DNA from: an uncultured Blautia sp.
GTDB lineage: Bacteria; Bacillota; Clostridia; Lachnospirales; Lachnospiraceae
DNA length: 64,000 nt
NCBI GenBank assembly: GCA_946557785.1
Contig: CAMNTH010000015.1
Location: 1 to 64,000 of the forward strand
Direction of reading: 5' to 3'
Shown here: piece after piece, positions 35,414-45,511 of the stretch
How the letters are laid out: every line of letters starts with the position of its first letter
How positions within the stretch are numbered: position 1 is the stretch's first letter
Notes under the pieces: generated by a model
What the model was told of the DNA's origin: nothing
The model's input: only the letters and a program-made list of their open reading frames with translations
Database searches by the model: none
Made by a program: the position numbers and the translations under genes

Positions 35414-36197
35414 TATAGCCAGTGGCAGCAGCGGAAATTGCATTTATGTAGGCGCGGAGAATACGCACGTCCTGGTAGATGTGGGAATCAGCGGTAAAAA
35501 GATCGAGGCCGGACTGAACAACGTAGAATTAACAGGCAGAGACATTGATGCGATTTTTATTACTCATGAACATTCGGATCATATAAAAAGTCTGGGCGTT
35601 ATGGCAAGAAAATACCAGATTCCTGTTTATGCCACGGGCGGTACGGTAGATGCCATAGAGCGTGCGGGAGGACTTGGGAAACTGCCGGAGGGAATCTTTC
35701 ATGAAATTCGGGAGGATGAGCCGTTTGTGCTCAAGGAGCTTACGGTAAATCCTTTTACCATTCCCCATGATGCTGCGCAGCCGGTGGGATATCGGTTTGA
35801 ATCAGGGGATCAGTCTGTTGGGATTGCCACGGATCTTGGAAAATACAATGAATATATTGTAGAAAATTTAAAAAATTTGGATGCGGTTCTCCTGGAAGCA
35901 AACCACGATATCAGGATGCTTCAGGTGGGAAGATATCCTTATTATTTAAAACAGAGGATACTTGGGGATCGGGGCCATTTGTCCAACGAAAATGCAGGAA
36001 GGCTTTTGTGCCGTCTCCTTCATGACAATATGAAGGCTATCTTTCTTGGGCATTTAAGCCAGGAGAACAATTATGAAGAATTAGCCTATGAAACCGTATG
36101 CTCAGAGGTAACTTTAGGTGATAACCCGTATAGATCCTGGGATTTTAAGATTCAGGTTGCCCATCGGGATACCATATCAGAACTGATTACAATTTAG
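35400..36197 (+). CDS. MBL-fold metallohydrolase (YycJ/WalJ-like)
   Basis: A 265-residue metallo-beta-lactamase-fold protein. It begins CSIASGSSGNCIYVGAENTHVLVD and carries the di-metal motif THEHSDHIKSL, then IPHDAAQPVGYRFE, VLLEANHD and GHLSNENA and IFLGHLSQENN with further metal-ligand histidines. This pattern matches YycJ (WalJ), a protein linked to cell-wall control and proposed to be a 5'-exonuclease. Here it is not next to a walRK system; it overlaps coaE by 14 bases. Confidence 0.85.
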   Translation: MRFCSIASGSSGNCIYVGAENTHVLVDVGISGKKIEAGLNNVELTGRDIDAIFITHEHSDHIKSLGVMARKYQIPVYATGGTVDAIERAGGLGKLPEGIFHEIREDEPFVLKELTVNPFTIPHDAAQPVGYRFESGDQSVGIATDLGKYNEYIVENLKNLDAVLLEANHDIRMLQVGRYPYYLKQRILGDRGHLSNENAGRLLCRLLHDNMKAIFLGHLSQENNYEELAYETVCSEVTLGDNPYRSWDFKIQVAHRDTISELITI

Positions 36198-36207
36198 AGA
36201 GGAAAAT

Positions 36208-36483
36208 ATGATGAAAAAGACAATTATTACAGTAGTAGGAAATGATACCGTAGGAATCATTGCAAAAGTATGTACATATCTTGCTGAGAACAAAGTAAAC
36301 ATTCTGGATATTTCCCAGACCATCGTGCAGGGATACTTTAACATGATGATGGTTGCAGATACAAGCGGTTCTGACAAAGATACAGGTACTATATCCAAAG
36401 ATCTTTCTGTCCTTGGAGAGGAAATCGGCGTAATCATCCGCTGCCAGCATGAGGACATTTTTAATAAAATGCACAGAATCTAA
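36208..36483 (+). CDS. ACT-domain protein (UPF0237 family)
   Basis: A 91-residue stand-alone ACT domain: [44 protein letters not shown] covers the beta-alpha-beta core with the ligand-binding glycine. Such small ACT proteins commonly precede a DUF711/UPF0210 gene, as here, with a gap of 19 bases. The likely role is sensing a small metabolite, perhaps an amino acid, for its partner, but neither ligand nor partner activity is known to me. Confidence 0.85.
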   Translation: MMKKTIITVVGNDTVGIIAKVCTYLAENKVNILDISQTIVQGYFNMMMVADTSGSDKDTGTISKDLSVLGEEIGVIIRCQHEDIFNKMHRI

Positions 36484-36502
36484 TATCCGGGGAGACAAAC
36501 TT

Positions 36503-37867
36503 ATGATTAACATTTTTGAAGTAAACGAAACGAATAAAATGATAGAGCAGGAAAACCTGGACGTTCGTACCATAACCATGGGTATCAGTCTCTTGGACTG
36601 TATTGACAGCGACCTGGATGCTATGAATGAGAAAATTTATAAGAAGATCACTACCCTGGCAAAAGACCTGGTATCCACAGGAGATAAGATTGCTATGGAA
36701 TACGGGATCCCCATTGTAAATAAACGTATTTCCGTAACCCCCATTGCCCTGATCGGCGGCAGTGCATGCAGAAGCATTGATGATTTTGTATCCATTGCCA
36801 AAACACTGGATCGTGCGGCTAAGACAGTGGGCGTAAACTTCCTGGGAGGCTACAGTGCCTTGGTAAGTAAGGGAATGACTCCAGCGGAAGAACTGCTGAT
36901 CCAATCCATTCCCCAGGCACTGGCATGTACGGAGCGTGTCTGCAGTTCTGTGAATGTGGGTTCTACAAAAACAGGCATTGATATGGATGCGGTGAAGCTG
37001 ATGGGAGAGATCGTTCTGGAAACGGCGAAGGCTACAAAAGAGCAGGATTCCCTTGGCTGCGCCAAGCTGGTGGTTTTTTGTAATGCACCGGATGACAATC
37101 CATTTATGGCAGGGGCTTTCCATGGCGTAACAGAGGCTGACTGTATTATTAACGTAGGGGTAAGCGGTCCGGGGGTTGTAAAAAATGCCCTTCAGAAGGT
37201 AAAAGGAAGAGATTTTGAAACACTGTGCGAAATGATCAAGCGTACAGCCTTTAAGGTAACCCGAGTAGGACAGCTTGTTGCCCAGGAGGCTTCCAAACGC
37301 CTTGGAGTACCTTTTGGAATCGTGGACCTTTCTCTTGCACCAACTCCTGCGATAGGTGATAGTGTTGCGGAAATCCTGGAAGAGATCGGCCTGGAAAGAG
37401 TGGGCGCTCCCGGAACAACCGCAGCTCTTGCACTTTTGAATGACCAGGTGAAAAAGGGCGGTGTTATGGCAGCCACGGCAGTTGGCGGACTGAGCGGAGC
37501 TTTTATTCCTGTCAGCGAAGACCAGGGAATGATTGATGCAGTTAATGTGGGCGCCCTTACTATTGAAAAGCTGGAGGCAATGACCTGCGTATGTTCCGTA
37601 GGATTGGATATGATTGCGATCCCGGGAGATACCAAGGCATCTACCATTGCAGGAATTATTGCAGATGAGGCTGCCATCGGCATGATTAATCAGAAAACAA
37701 CAGCTGTGCGTGTGATACCGGTAATTGGAAAAGGAGTAGGTGAGACGGTTGAATTCGGCGGACTTTTGGGATATGCGCCCATCATGCCTGTCAACAGGTT
37801 CTCCTGTGAAGCATTTGTAGAAAGAGGCGGCAGAATTCCGGCTCCTATCCACAGCTTTAAGAATTAA
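36503..37867 (+). CDS. UPF0210/DUF711 (PFL-like) family protein
   Basis: A 454-residue cytoplasmic protein of the UPF0210 family, sometimes annotated as PFL-like because of a distant fold similarity to glycyl-radical enzymes. Recognisable stretches are [80 protein letters not shown] and [25 protein letters not shown]. No glycyl-radical motif is seen. The ORF-track start precedes the likely ATG (36503, after GGGGAGA) by 18 codons. It forms a conserved pair with the ACT-domain gene; the biochemical function is unknown. Confidence 0.88.
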   Translation: MINIFEVNETNKMIEQENLDVRTITMGISLLDCIDSDLDAMNEKIYKKITTLAKDLVSTGDKIAMEYGIPIVNKRISVTPIALIGGSACRSIDDFVSIAKTLDRAAKTVGVNFLGGYSALVSKGMTPAEELLIQSIPQALACTERVCSSVNVGSTKTGIDMDAVKLMGEIVLETAKATKEQDSLGCAKLVVFCNAPDDNPFMAGAFHGVTEADCIINVGVSGPGVVKNALQKVKGRDFETLCEMIKRTAFKVTRVGQLVAQEASKRLGVPFGIVDLSLAPTPAIGDSVAEILEEIGLERVGAPGTTAALALLNDQVKKGGVMAATAVGGLSGAFIPVSEDQGMIDAVNVGALTIEKLEAMTCVCSVGLDMIAIPGDTKASTIAGIIADEAAIGMINQKTTAVRVIPVIGKGVGETVEFGGLLGYAPIMPVNRFSCEAFVERGGRIPAPIHSFKN

Positions 37868-37888
37868 CAGAAAATTATATGTATGGGG

Positions 37889-37917
37889 TTGACAAATCCC
37901 TCTTATGGTGTTACACT
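37889..37917 (+). promoter_or_regulatory. Promoter of the trp T-box leader
   Basis: TTGACA (37889-37894), 17-base spacer, TACACT (37912-37917). The start of transcription would be near 37924, just before stem I of the T-box. Confidence 0.7.
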
Positions 37918-37923
37918 TTACAA

Positions 37924-38191
37924 CAATAAAGGATAAAACCGATGAGAAAGAGGAGTAAGCATTTATGTGAGATCACAGAGAGCTGCAGGCGGTGGGATTG
38001 CAGTATTGAGCGAAATGCTGAATGGACTTTTGAGGGTGAATCTGAAACATCTGTTTATATTTTTGCAGGATATGACAGCTGCAGTAGGAAACGCCGGGAA
38101 CCGAACCCGTTATCAATCAGGAGCGTATGATAGTACGTGAGAAAGTGGGCGATACGCCAAATTGAGTGGTACCGCGATAATAAGAAATTAT
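37924..38191 (+). promoter_or_regulatory. Tryptophan T-box leader (specifier UGG)
   Basis: A T-box riboswitch that reads uncharged tRNA. The 14-base T-box core GAGTGGTACCGCG lies at about 38164-38176. Stem I includes AGAGAGCTGCAGGCGGTGGGATTGCAG (AG-bulge and terminal loop region), and its 3' side reads CTGAATGGACTTTTGAG, which lines up with the Bacillus subtilis glyQS specifier region (specifier triplet, then A, then an eight-base stretch ending in TTGAG) as I recall it; the triplet in the specifier position is TGG (38023-38025), the tryptophan codon. Uncharged tRNA-Trp should stabilise the antiterminator and allow expression of the transporter genes. Confidence 0.9.
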
Positions 38192-38228
38192 TACCGTCTC
38201 AGATGATGATCTGAGACGGTATTTTTTT
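38192..38228 (+). terminator. T-box-controlled intrinsic terminator
   Basis: TACCGTCTCAGAT and its exact complement ATCTGAGACGGTA flank GATG and are followed by seven T. The T-box core just upstream can compete with the left arm to form the antiterminator. Confidence 0.92.
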
Positions 38229-38300
38229 GCTGAATACCCGGGAATCATCAGTTATCCTTTTGAAAAAAGCAAATATGCAAAGAGAAAAGGAGAAAAAATT

Positions 38301-39323
38301 ATGAAGAAAAAACTTATGGCATGTGGGGCAGCAGCAATGGCGTCTATGATGATGGCAAGTACCGTTATGGCTGAGGATTTTAAGGTTGGTATCTGCAACT
38401 ATGTGGATGATGCATCCTTGAACCAGATTGTAGAAAACATTCAGAAACGTCTGGAAGAGATTGGGGAAGAACAGGGTGTGACCTTTGATATTTCTTATGA
38501 CAACTGCAATGCAGATGCAAATGTAATGGATCAGATCATTACAGATTTTCAGGCTGACGGTATGGATCTGATGGTGGGCGTTGCCACTCCGGTTGCAATG
38601 CGTATGCAGGCGGCTACAGAAGGGAGCGATACGCCGGTTGTGTTTTCTGCAGTGTCCGATCCTGTAGGGGCAGGATTGGTTGAGTCCAATGAAGCTCCGG
38701 GTGCAAACCTTACCGGAACCTCTGATTATTTGGATACGGCGTCCATTATGAATCTTATTTTGGCACACAATCCAGATGCGGAAAAGATCGGACTTCTCTA
38801 TGATATAGGACAGGATTCCTCTACAACGGCTATTGAAGCTGCAAAAGCTTATCTGGAAGAACATGACATGGAATATGTAGAGCGTACCGGAACAACCACA
38901 GATGAAGTGCAGCTTGCAGCACAGGCCCTTGTGGCAGATGGTGTGGATGCGGTGTTTACACCTACGGACAACACCATTATGACAGCAGAGCTTTCCATTT
39001 ACGAAACATTCATTGCTGCAGGAATTCCCCATTATACAGGCGCTGACTCTTTTGCATTAAACGGTGCATTTGTGGGATACGGAGTTGACTATGCAAATCT
39101 TGGTGTCGAAACTGCAGAAATGATCGCAGACATTTTAATGAACAATGCAGACCCTGCAGTGACGCCTGTAAAAACTTTTGACAATGGTACGGCTACGGTA
39201 AATACGGAAACCTGCGAAGGACTGGGACTGGATTTCCAAAAGGTAAAAGCTGCTTTTGAGCCTCTTTGCACACAGGTGAACGAAATTGTGACTGCAGAAA
39301 GCTTCGAAGATCTGGAAAATTAA
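38301..39323 (+). CDS. trpX: Tryptophan ABC importer, substrate-binding protein
   Basis: Extracellular binding protein of the ABC_sub_bind (PF04392) type, 340 residues. The signal peptide is MKKKLMACGAAAMASMMMASTVMAED, with probable cleavage after AMA; no lipobox cysteine follows, so anchoring is unclear. The body shows ICNYVDDASLNQIVENIQKRL, the domain hinge pattern VFSAVSDPVGAGLV, NLTGTSDYLDTASIMNLI and VFTPTDNTIMTAE. The Trp-specific T-box upstream and the following permease and ATPase genes match the TrpXYZ system predicted in Firmicutes, so tryptophan or a precursor is the likely ligand. Confidence 0.87.
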   Translation: MKKKLMACGAAAMASMMMASTVMAEDFKVGICNYVDDASLNQIVENIQKRLEEIGEEQGVTFDISYDNCNADANVMDQIITDFQADGMDLMVGVATPVAMRMQAATEGSDTPVVFSAVSDPVGAGLVESNEAPGANLTGTSDYLDTASIMNLILAHNPDAEKIGLLYDIGQDSSTTAIEAAKAYLEEHDMEYVERTGTTTDEVQLAAQALVADGVDAVFTPTDNTIMTAELSIYETFIAAGIPHYTGADSFALNGAFVGYGVDYANLGVETAEMIADILMNNADPAVTPVKTFDNGTATVNTETCEGLGLDFQKVKAAFEPLCTQVNEIVTAESFEDLEN

Positions 39324-39347
39324 GGGAATGATTGGGAGGAGACCATC

Positions 39348-40274
39348 GTGACATTAACTGCTGTATTTGCACTGGGACAAACAGCCCTGAAGCTGGGGCT
39401 GATCTGCTCCCTTACTGTACTGGCTTTGTTTTTAAGCTATTCTATGCTGAATGTCTGCGACCTTTCCACAGACGGCTGTTTCACGCTCGGGGCAGCCGTA
39501 GGCGCCGCAGTGGCAATCAGCGGGCACCCGTTTTTATCCATTTTTGCTGCAATGCTGGCAGGAGTCAGCTCCGGTTTTATTACCGCTATTTTGCAGACAA
39601 AGCTTGGGGTGGACAGCCTGCTTGCCGGTATTATTGTAAATACCGGGCTGTATTCCATCAACATCGCTGTGATGGGCGGTTCATCGCTTTTGAACATGAA
39701 TAAAACTACCACTGTTTTTACCATGGCAAAGGATATGCTTTCCGATACACCCCTGGCAGCACAGACGGAAATCCTGGCTGCCGCAGCGGCGGTCATCCTG
39801 GTAATAGGTTTTCTGGTGTTTTTCTTGAAGACCCGCCTGGGACTTGCCATCCGTGCAACCGGAAATAATGCGGATATGGTAAAATCCTCTTCCATTAATC
39901 CGGTGTTTACCACGGTGGCTGGTCTTTGTGTGGCAAATGCTTTTACCGGGCTTTCCGGCTGTCTCTTGGCGCAGTCCCAGAAATCCGTTGATATTAATAT
40001 CGGACAGGGAATGGTAACCATTGCCCTTGCTTCCCTGCTTATTGGAGGTACGGTTATGGGAAGGGGCGGAATTTTGAAAAGAGCAGTGGGAATGGTACTT
40101 GGCTCAGTTATTTTCCGTCTGGTCTATACGATAGCGCTCCGGTTTAATATGCCGGCATTTATGCTGAAGCTGGTGTCCTCTGTAATTGTTATCCTGGCAA
40201 TTTCCGGGCCGTATTTGAAAAAACAGTGGCCGCAGATGAAGCGCAGGCTGACTTACAAAAAGGGAGGGATTTAA
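39348..40274 (+). CDS. trpY: Tryptophan ABC importer, permease
   Basis: Membrane permease of 308 residues with about eight or nine hydrophobic segments, of the branched-chain amino acid / sugar permease type (BPD_transp_2). It shows MLNVCDLSTDGCFTLGAAVGAAV and the cytoplasmic loop GLAIRATGNNADMVKSSSINP, in which G-x-x-x-R-A-x-G-x-N contacts the ATPase. The start is a GTG at 39348 with GGGAGGAGA upstream. It is the second gene of the T-box-controlled run and lies 24 bases after the binding-protein gene. Confidence 0.87.
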   Translation: MTLTAVFALGQTALKLGLICSLTVLALFLSYSMLNVCDLSTDGCFTLGAAVGAAVAISGHPFLSIFAAMLAGVSSGFITAILQTKLGVDSLLAGIIVNTGLYSINIAVMGGSSLLNMNKTTTVFTMAKDMLSDTPLAAQTEILAAAAAVILVIGFLVFFLKTRLGLAIRATGNNADMVKSSSINPVFTTVAGLCVANAFTGLSGCLLAQSQKSVDINIGQGMVTIALASLLIGGTVMGRGGILKRAVGMVLGSVIFRLVYTIALRFNMPAFMLKLVSSVIVILAISGPYLKKQWPQMKRRLTYKKGGI

Positions 40275-40276
40275 AA

Positions 40277-41071
40277 ATGCTGAAACTAAATCATATTTCA
40301 AAAACCTTTAATCCCGGAACCGTCAATGAGAAAACAGCTATCCAGGATCTTTCCCTTCATCTGAAAAAGGGAGATTTTGCAACTATTATTGGCTCCAACG
40401 GAGCTGGAAAATCTACATTATTTAATGCCATCTGCGGGGATTTTCTTACGGATTCCGGATCTGTTATACTGGATGGAGCAGATATTACCTTTGTGCCTCA
40501 GCATGTGCGGGCAAAAAATATCGGAAGGCTTTACCAGGATCCTATGCGCGGAAGTGCGCCGGGTATGACCATTGAGGAAAATCTGGCTCTTGCAGCTGGA
40601 TCGGGAGGTTGGTTTTCCCGCATATCCAAAAAGGATAAAGCAAGATTTCGTGAGAAGCTTGCCTTATTGGATATTGGCCTTGAGGACCGCATGAGCCAGC
40701 CTGTAGGGCTTCTGTCAGGAGGGCAGAGACAGGCTCTGACACTTTTAATGTCAACTATGGTGCCGCCGAAGCTTCTCCTTTTGGATGAGCATACGGCAGC
40801 CCTGGATCCTGCCACTGCAGAAAAAGTGCTGAATCTGACAAAACGGATTGTAGAGGAAAATCAACTCACCTGCCTTATGATCACCCACAATATGCAGTCT
40901 GCCCTGGAGCTTGGAAACCGTACCCTGATGATGGATTCCGGCAGAATCGTACTGGATATCAGCGGCAGTGAAAGGGAAGGGCTGACAGTAGACAGCCTTT
41001 TGGAGAAATTTAATGCAGGTGCAGGCAGGAAGCTGGATAATGACAGAATCCTGCTTTCAAAAAAGAAGTAG
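40277..41071 (+). CDS. trpZ: Tryptophan ABC importer, ATP-binding protein
   Basis: ATPase subunit of 264 residues. Walker A is GSNGAGKSTLF, the signature LLSGGQRQALTLLM, Walker B LLLLDEHTAALDP (a histidine where most ABC ATPases have proline or alanine) and the switch histidine is in LMITHNMQSALELG. The ATG at 40277, 2 bases after the permease stop with AAGGGAGGG inside its end, is preferred over the ORF-track start. The gene ends 1 base from the stop of the convergent tmcAL; no separate terminator hairpin is evident. Confidence 0.9.
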   Translation: MLKLNHISKTFNPGTVNEKTAIQDLSLHLKKGDFATIIGSNGAGKSTLFNAICGDFLTDSGSVILDGADITFVPQHVRAKNIGRLYQDPMRGSAPGMTIEENLALAAGSGGWFSRISKKDKARFREKLALLDIGLEDRMSQPVGLLSGGQRQALTLLMSTMVPPKLLLLDEHTAALDPATAEKVLNLTKRIVEENQLTCLMITHNMQSALELGNRTLMMDSGRIVLDISGSEREGLTVDSLLEKFNAGAGRKLDNDRILLSKKK

Positions 41072-41072
41072 G

Positions 41073-42344
41073 TTAGATGATTACCACTTTCTTTTGCATT
41101 TCGTGAAGAAATTCCCCATGAGTTTTGTGGCAGACCAGGCCTTCATAGAGATTGGAGGCAAATACTGTTTCCTGAAACGCCACCAGGGAGGTCTGATCAA
41201 GCCGCCTTTGCGCATCAGCCGCCTTGGTTAAAAGGGGAAGCGTGCTTCCTTTTTTGATGGCGGACAATAAAGAAGAGGCGTTTTTTCGAAAACCAAGAAC
41301 CCTGGCATAGCCTACAGGTGCAGGAATGTCCTGAAGCTTTAGAAGAATGTGAAGCAGGGAGCGCTGGATCCTGGTTCTGGTAAGCTCCTTTGTTTTTAGT
41401 GATTCCGCAAATGAAAGAAAGCCCTGATACTGGTTTTTCATGCGCTGGATTCTGGCTGCCAGGTCATTGGATACATCCAGATATCTTGAAAGGCTTACGG
41501 TATCTTCCAAAAGGAGACGGTAGAAAAGGAGGATGTCCAGATCTTCTTCAAAAACAAAGCGTTTTTCAGAAATTGCGGCAAGGGAAAGTTTTAATGATTC
41601 CAGTGGAAGCATTCCATAGAGGGGATGGCCGGTAAGGTCATCCGTGGATGGGAAGATTCCCTTTTTTATGAGCTGTTCTTTTACATAATTTCGGATGCCG
41701 GAGGCAGAAGGTGCTGTGCTTGCAGAAAGGGTCTGGTCATGATATCCGGCTCCTTCCCTTGGCAAAGTCAGGGGTTCTAAGGGGCTTTTTTGACGCAGGA
41801 TGGCCTTGCAGTATTCGATTCCAAGGATGTTATTAGGCTCAGAAAGAAATTTTTGATAGGCTTCTTTATTGGAAATGATTCCTTTGTCAGAGACATATTT
41901 CCATAATGCCTTGGATCTTGCAGAGGGATAGGAAAGCCCTGTTTTTAAAACGTCTTTTAAAAGCTCCTGATATTCTTTGGGCTCTGTACATAATATTTCT
42001 GCTGTCTTCTGGAAAAGGGGGAGACTGCCTTCTTCACTTCCGAAACAAAGGACATCCGTCACGCCGATGCCTGAAAGAAGCTCTACGCCGCCTTTGGCGA
42101 AAAGTTCTGCACTTGCGCAGGATACCGAAACAGGCAGCTCCAGCACAAGATCTGCACCGCAGCGAAGGGCAGCCTCCGCTCGCAGATGCTTTGGAAAAAG
42201 GGCAGGCGTCCCCCTTTGAACAAAATCACCGCTCATGGCTATAATGATATAATCCGCATTGCAGTTTTTTCGGAGAAAAGAAATCTGTCTTAAGTGACCC
42301 TGGTGAAAAGGGTTGTATTCCGCAATGATTCCCGCAGTTTTCAT
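41073..42344 (-). CDS. tmcAL: tRNA(Met) cytidine acetate ligase
   Basis: Forms N4-acetylcytidine at the wobble position of elongator tRNA(Met) using acetate and ATP. The N-terminal nucleotidyltransferase domain has GIIAEYNPFHQGH with the H-x-G-H motif, MSGDFVQRGTPALFPKHLRAEAAL and VLELPVSVSCASAELFAKGGV; the conserved middle stretch SNNILGIEYCKAI appears as EPNNILGIEYCKAI. The start at 42344 gives 423 residues; the longer ORF-track version adds 15 codons without a ribosome site. It is divergent from the acetate-producing pta-ackA pair, with overlapping promoters. Confidence 0.94.
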   Translation of the reverse strand: MKTAGIIAEYNPFHQGHLRQISFLRKNCNADYIIIAMSGDFVQRGTPALFPKHLRAEAALRCGADLVLELPVSVSCASAELFAKGGVELLSGIGVTDVLCFGSEEGSLPLFQKTAEILCTEPKEYQELLKDVLKTGLSYPSARSKALWKYVSDKGIISNKEAYQKFLSEPNNILGIEYCKAILRQKSPLEPLTLPREGAGYHDQTLSASTAPSASGIRNYVKEQLIKKGIFPSTDDLTGHPLYGMLPLESLKLSLAAISEKRFVFEEDLDILLFYRLLLEDTVSLSRYLDVSNDLAARIQRMKNQYQGFLSFAESLKTKELTRTRIQRSLLHILLKLQDIPAPVGYARVLGFRKNASSLLSAIKKGSTLPLLTKAADAQRRLDQTSLVAFQETVFASNLYEGLVCHKTHGEFLHEMQKKVVII

Positions 42345-42379
42345 GAAATTGCACCTCAAAAAATACGATTCTGTGTCAT

Positions 42380-42408
42380 ATTCTACCATGGAAGTGCTTG
42401 AAATACAA
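42380..42408 (-). promoter_or_regulatory. Promoter of tmcAL
   Basis: Minus-strand TTGTAT (complement of 42403-42408), 17-base spacer, TAGAAT (complement of 42380-42385). Its -35 box overlaps that of the pta promoter by one base. Confidence 0.55.
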
Positions 42409-42426
42409 GGATGCAGGGGTTATAAT
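42398..42426 (+). promoter_or_regulatory. Promoter of pta
   Basis: TTGAAA (42398-42403), 17-base spacer and perfect TATAAT (42421-42426), 37 bases before the pta ATG. Confidence 0.75.
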
Positions 42427-42447
42427 AAAATTAACTATGAAAATTGA

Positions 42448-43470
<1,023 letters not shown>

Positions 43471-43528
43471 GAAATTTGTGTAGATTAAATGGATCAGATT
43501 AACTGACAATTAACAGGAGAGTAAAATC

Positions 43529-44716
43529 ATGAATGTATTGGTAATTAATTGCGGAAGTTCTTCCTTAAAATATCAGCTTATTAACTCGGACACAGAGGCA
43601 GTTCTTGCAAAAGGTCTCTGCGAGAGAATCGGCATTGACGGAAGATTGGTATATCAGAAAACAGGCTGCGATAAAGAAATCACAGAAGCAGCAATGCCTA
43701 CTCATAAAGAAGCGATCCAGATGGTTCTTAATGCCCTTACAAACGAAAAGACAGGTGCTATTGCAAGCCTTCAGGAAGTGAATGCAATCGGTCACCGTGT
43801 GGTACACGGCGGAGAAAAATTTGCTTCCTCAGCAGTGATCACTGATGAGATGATTGCAGCAGTAGAAGAGTGCAATGAACTTGCTCCTCTGCACAATCCT
43901 GCAAACCTGATCGGTATCCGTGTGTGTGCAGAACTGATGCCTGGCGTACCTCAGGTTGGTGTATTTGATACCGCTTTCCATCAGACTATGCCTGCAAAAG
44001 CATATCTCTATGGTCTGCCCATTGAATACTACAAGAATTACAAAGTAAGAAGATACGGTTTCCACGGAACATCCCACAGCTTCGTTTCCAAACGTGCTGT
44101 ACAGTTCCTTGGCCTTGATAAGGACAACTCAAAGGTAATCGTTTGCCATCTTGGAAACGGTTCCTCCATCAGTGCTGTTGTAAATGGCAAATGCGTAGAT
44201 ACCACTATGGGTCTTACTCCGCTGGAAGGTGTTGTTATGGGTACTCGTTCTGGTAATATTGACCCGGCTATTATGGAATACATCGGAAAGAAAGAAAATC
44301 TGGATCTTGCGGGTGTTATGAATGTCCTGAATAAAAAATCAGGCCTTCAGGGTATGTCTGGCGTTTCCAGTGATATGCGTGATATTGACGCTGCTATTGA
44401 AGCTGGAAATGAGGATGCTAAGAATGCATACGATGTTCTTTGCTATGGAATCGCAAAATTCGTAGGCGGTTATGTGGCTGCTATGAATGGTGTGGATGCC
44501 ATTGTATTTACCGCTGGTATCGGTGAGAATGCAGCCAATGTTCGTGAGACAGTCTGCTCTTATCTTGGATACTTAGGAATTACTGTTGATGCTGAAGCAA
44601 ACAAGGTTCGGGGAGAAGAGAAAGTAATCTCCACAGCAGATTCTAAAGTAAAGGTTGCTGTAATTCCTACAAACGAAGAACTTGCAATCTGCAGAGAAAC
44701 CGTAGCACTTGTATAG
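43529..44716 (+). CDS. ackA: Acetate kinase
   Basis: Transfers phosphate from acetyl phosphate to ADP to give acetate and ATP. The 395-residue protein has VLVINCGSSSLKYQL, GHRVVHGGEKF, the catalytic-site FDTAFHQTMP, YGFHGTSHSFVSKRA, VCHLGNGSSISAV, DTTMGLTPLEGVVMGTRSGNIDP and the FTAGIGENAANVRE motif. AGGAGAG lies before the ATG. The codon use looks like that of a highly expressed gene, as does that of pta. Confidence 0.97.
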   Translation: MNVLVINCGSSSLKYQLINSDTEAVLAKGLCERIGIDGRLVYQKTGCDKEITEAAMPTHKEAIQMVLNALTNEKTGAIASLQEVNAIGHRVVHGGEKFASSAVITDEMIAAVEECNELAPLHNPANLIGIRVCAELMPGVPQVGVFDTAFHQTMPAKAYLYGLPIEYYKNYKVRRYGFHGTSHSFVSKRAVQFLGLDKDNSKVIVCHLGNGSSISAVVNGKCVDTTMGLTPLEGVVMGTRSGNIDPAIMEYIGKKENLDLAGVMNVLNKKSGLQGMSGVSSDMRDIDAAIEAGNEDAKNAYDVLCYGIAKFVGGYVAAMNGVDAIVFTAGIGENAANVRETVCSYLGYLGITVDAEANKVRGEEKVISTADSKVKVAVIPTNEELAICRETVALV

Positions 44717-44732
44717 ATAAAGAAAATATTCG

Positions 44733-44761
44733 TTGACAAATACTGGCGGGATATGTATAAT
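44733..44761 (+). promoter_or_regulatory. Promoter of yceD-rpmF
   Basis: A full-consensus TTGACA-17-TATAAT at 44733-44761, 17 bases after the ackA stop and 26 bases before the next ATG. The short leader leaves little room for regulation. Confidence 0.82.
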
Positions 44762-44787
44762 TTATTAGGTGTGGATAGGAGATAATT

Positions 44788-45315
44788 ATGCAGATACATT
44801 TATCAGAAATTTCATCCTGTGATGGGAAATGTGTCCAATACTCCGCAGCATTTGAGATGGATACTATTACCTTTCAGTCGGGAAGCTATCCGATTCTTCA
44901 TAAGAATCCCATAGAGCTGACTATTACGAATACAGGCAATAAGGTTCTGGAAATCGAAGGTGCGGGAGAGCTTACTGTTGGGATTCCCTGTGACCGCTGT
45001 CTTTTGGAAGTGGCTGTCTGCATTCCGTTTTCTTTTCAGAGGAAGCTGGATATGAAGCTTACGGATGAAGATCGGATTCATGATTTGGATGAGAAGAGCT
45101 ATCTCACTGGTATGGACCTGGATGTGGACCGGCTGGTCTATCTTGAGGTACTGATGAGCTGGCCTTTGAAGGTCTTGTGTAAGGAAGACTGCAAAGGATT
45201 ATGCAGCCGGTGCGGAAAGAATCTGAATGAAGGTTCCTGTGATTGTACAGATGAACCTAAGGATCCCCGTATGGCAGCTATCAGTGATATATTTAGTAAA
45301 TTTAAGGAGGTGTAA
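44788..45315 (+). CDS. yceD: YceD-family protein (DUF177)
   Basis: A 175-residue protein of the DUF177/YceD family, which is co-encoded with ribosomal protein L32 in most bacteria and has been linked to 23S rRNA maturation in plants and some bacteria. Here it shows IPCDRCLLEV and, near the C-terminus, CKEDCKGLCSRCGKNLNEGSCDC, a cysteine-rich motif that may bind zinc, then KDPRMAAISDIF, the typical C-terminal signature. It starts behind AGGAGATAAT and is followed by rpmF after 3 bases. Confidence 0.9.
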   Translation: MQIHLSEISSCDGKCVQYSAAFEMDTITFQSGSYPILHKNPIELTITNTGNKVLEIEGAGELTVGIPCDRCLLEVAVCIPFSFQRKLDMKLTDEDRIHDLDEKSYLTGMDLDVDRLVYLEVLMSWPLKVLCKEDCKGLCSRCGKNLNEGSCDCTDEPKDPRMAAISDIFSKFKEV

Positions 45316-45318
45316 TAT

Positions 45319-45501
45319 ATGTCCATCTGTCCAAAGAATAAATCATCTAAAGCAAGACGCGATAAGAGAAGAGCAAACTGGAAAATGAGCGCTCCGAACT
45401 TGGTAAAATGCAGCAAATGTGGTGCTCTGATGATGCCTCACAGAGTTTGCAAGGCTTGCGGAAGCTACAACAAAAAAGAAATCATTAAGATTGAAGACTA
45501 A
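45319..45501 (+). CDS. rpmF: 50S ribosomal protein L32
   Basis: A 60-residue ribosomal protein. It shows CPKNKSSKARRDKRRANWKM followed by the zinc-knuckle CSKCGALMMPHRVCKACG, so this is the zinc-binding (C+) form. The usual L32 start lies after AAGGAGGTG. It shares a promoter with yceD and is followed by a terminator. Confidence 0.97.
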   Translation: MSICPKNKSSKARRDKRRANWKMSAPNLVKCSKCGALMMPHRVCKACGSYNKKEIIKIED

Positions 45502-45511
45502 TGAACAAGGT

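Noticed and set aside
36461-37852. A 463-residue minus-strand ORF antisense to the DUF711 gene
   Set aside because: Rich in Cys, His and Ser in a pattern typical of shadow frames, no ribosome site, no recognisable domain, and the plus strand carries a well-supported gene with its partner.
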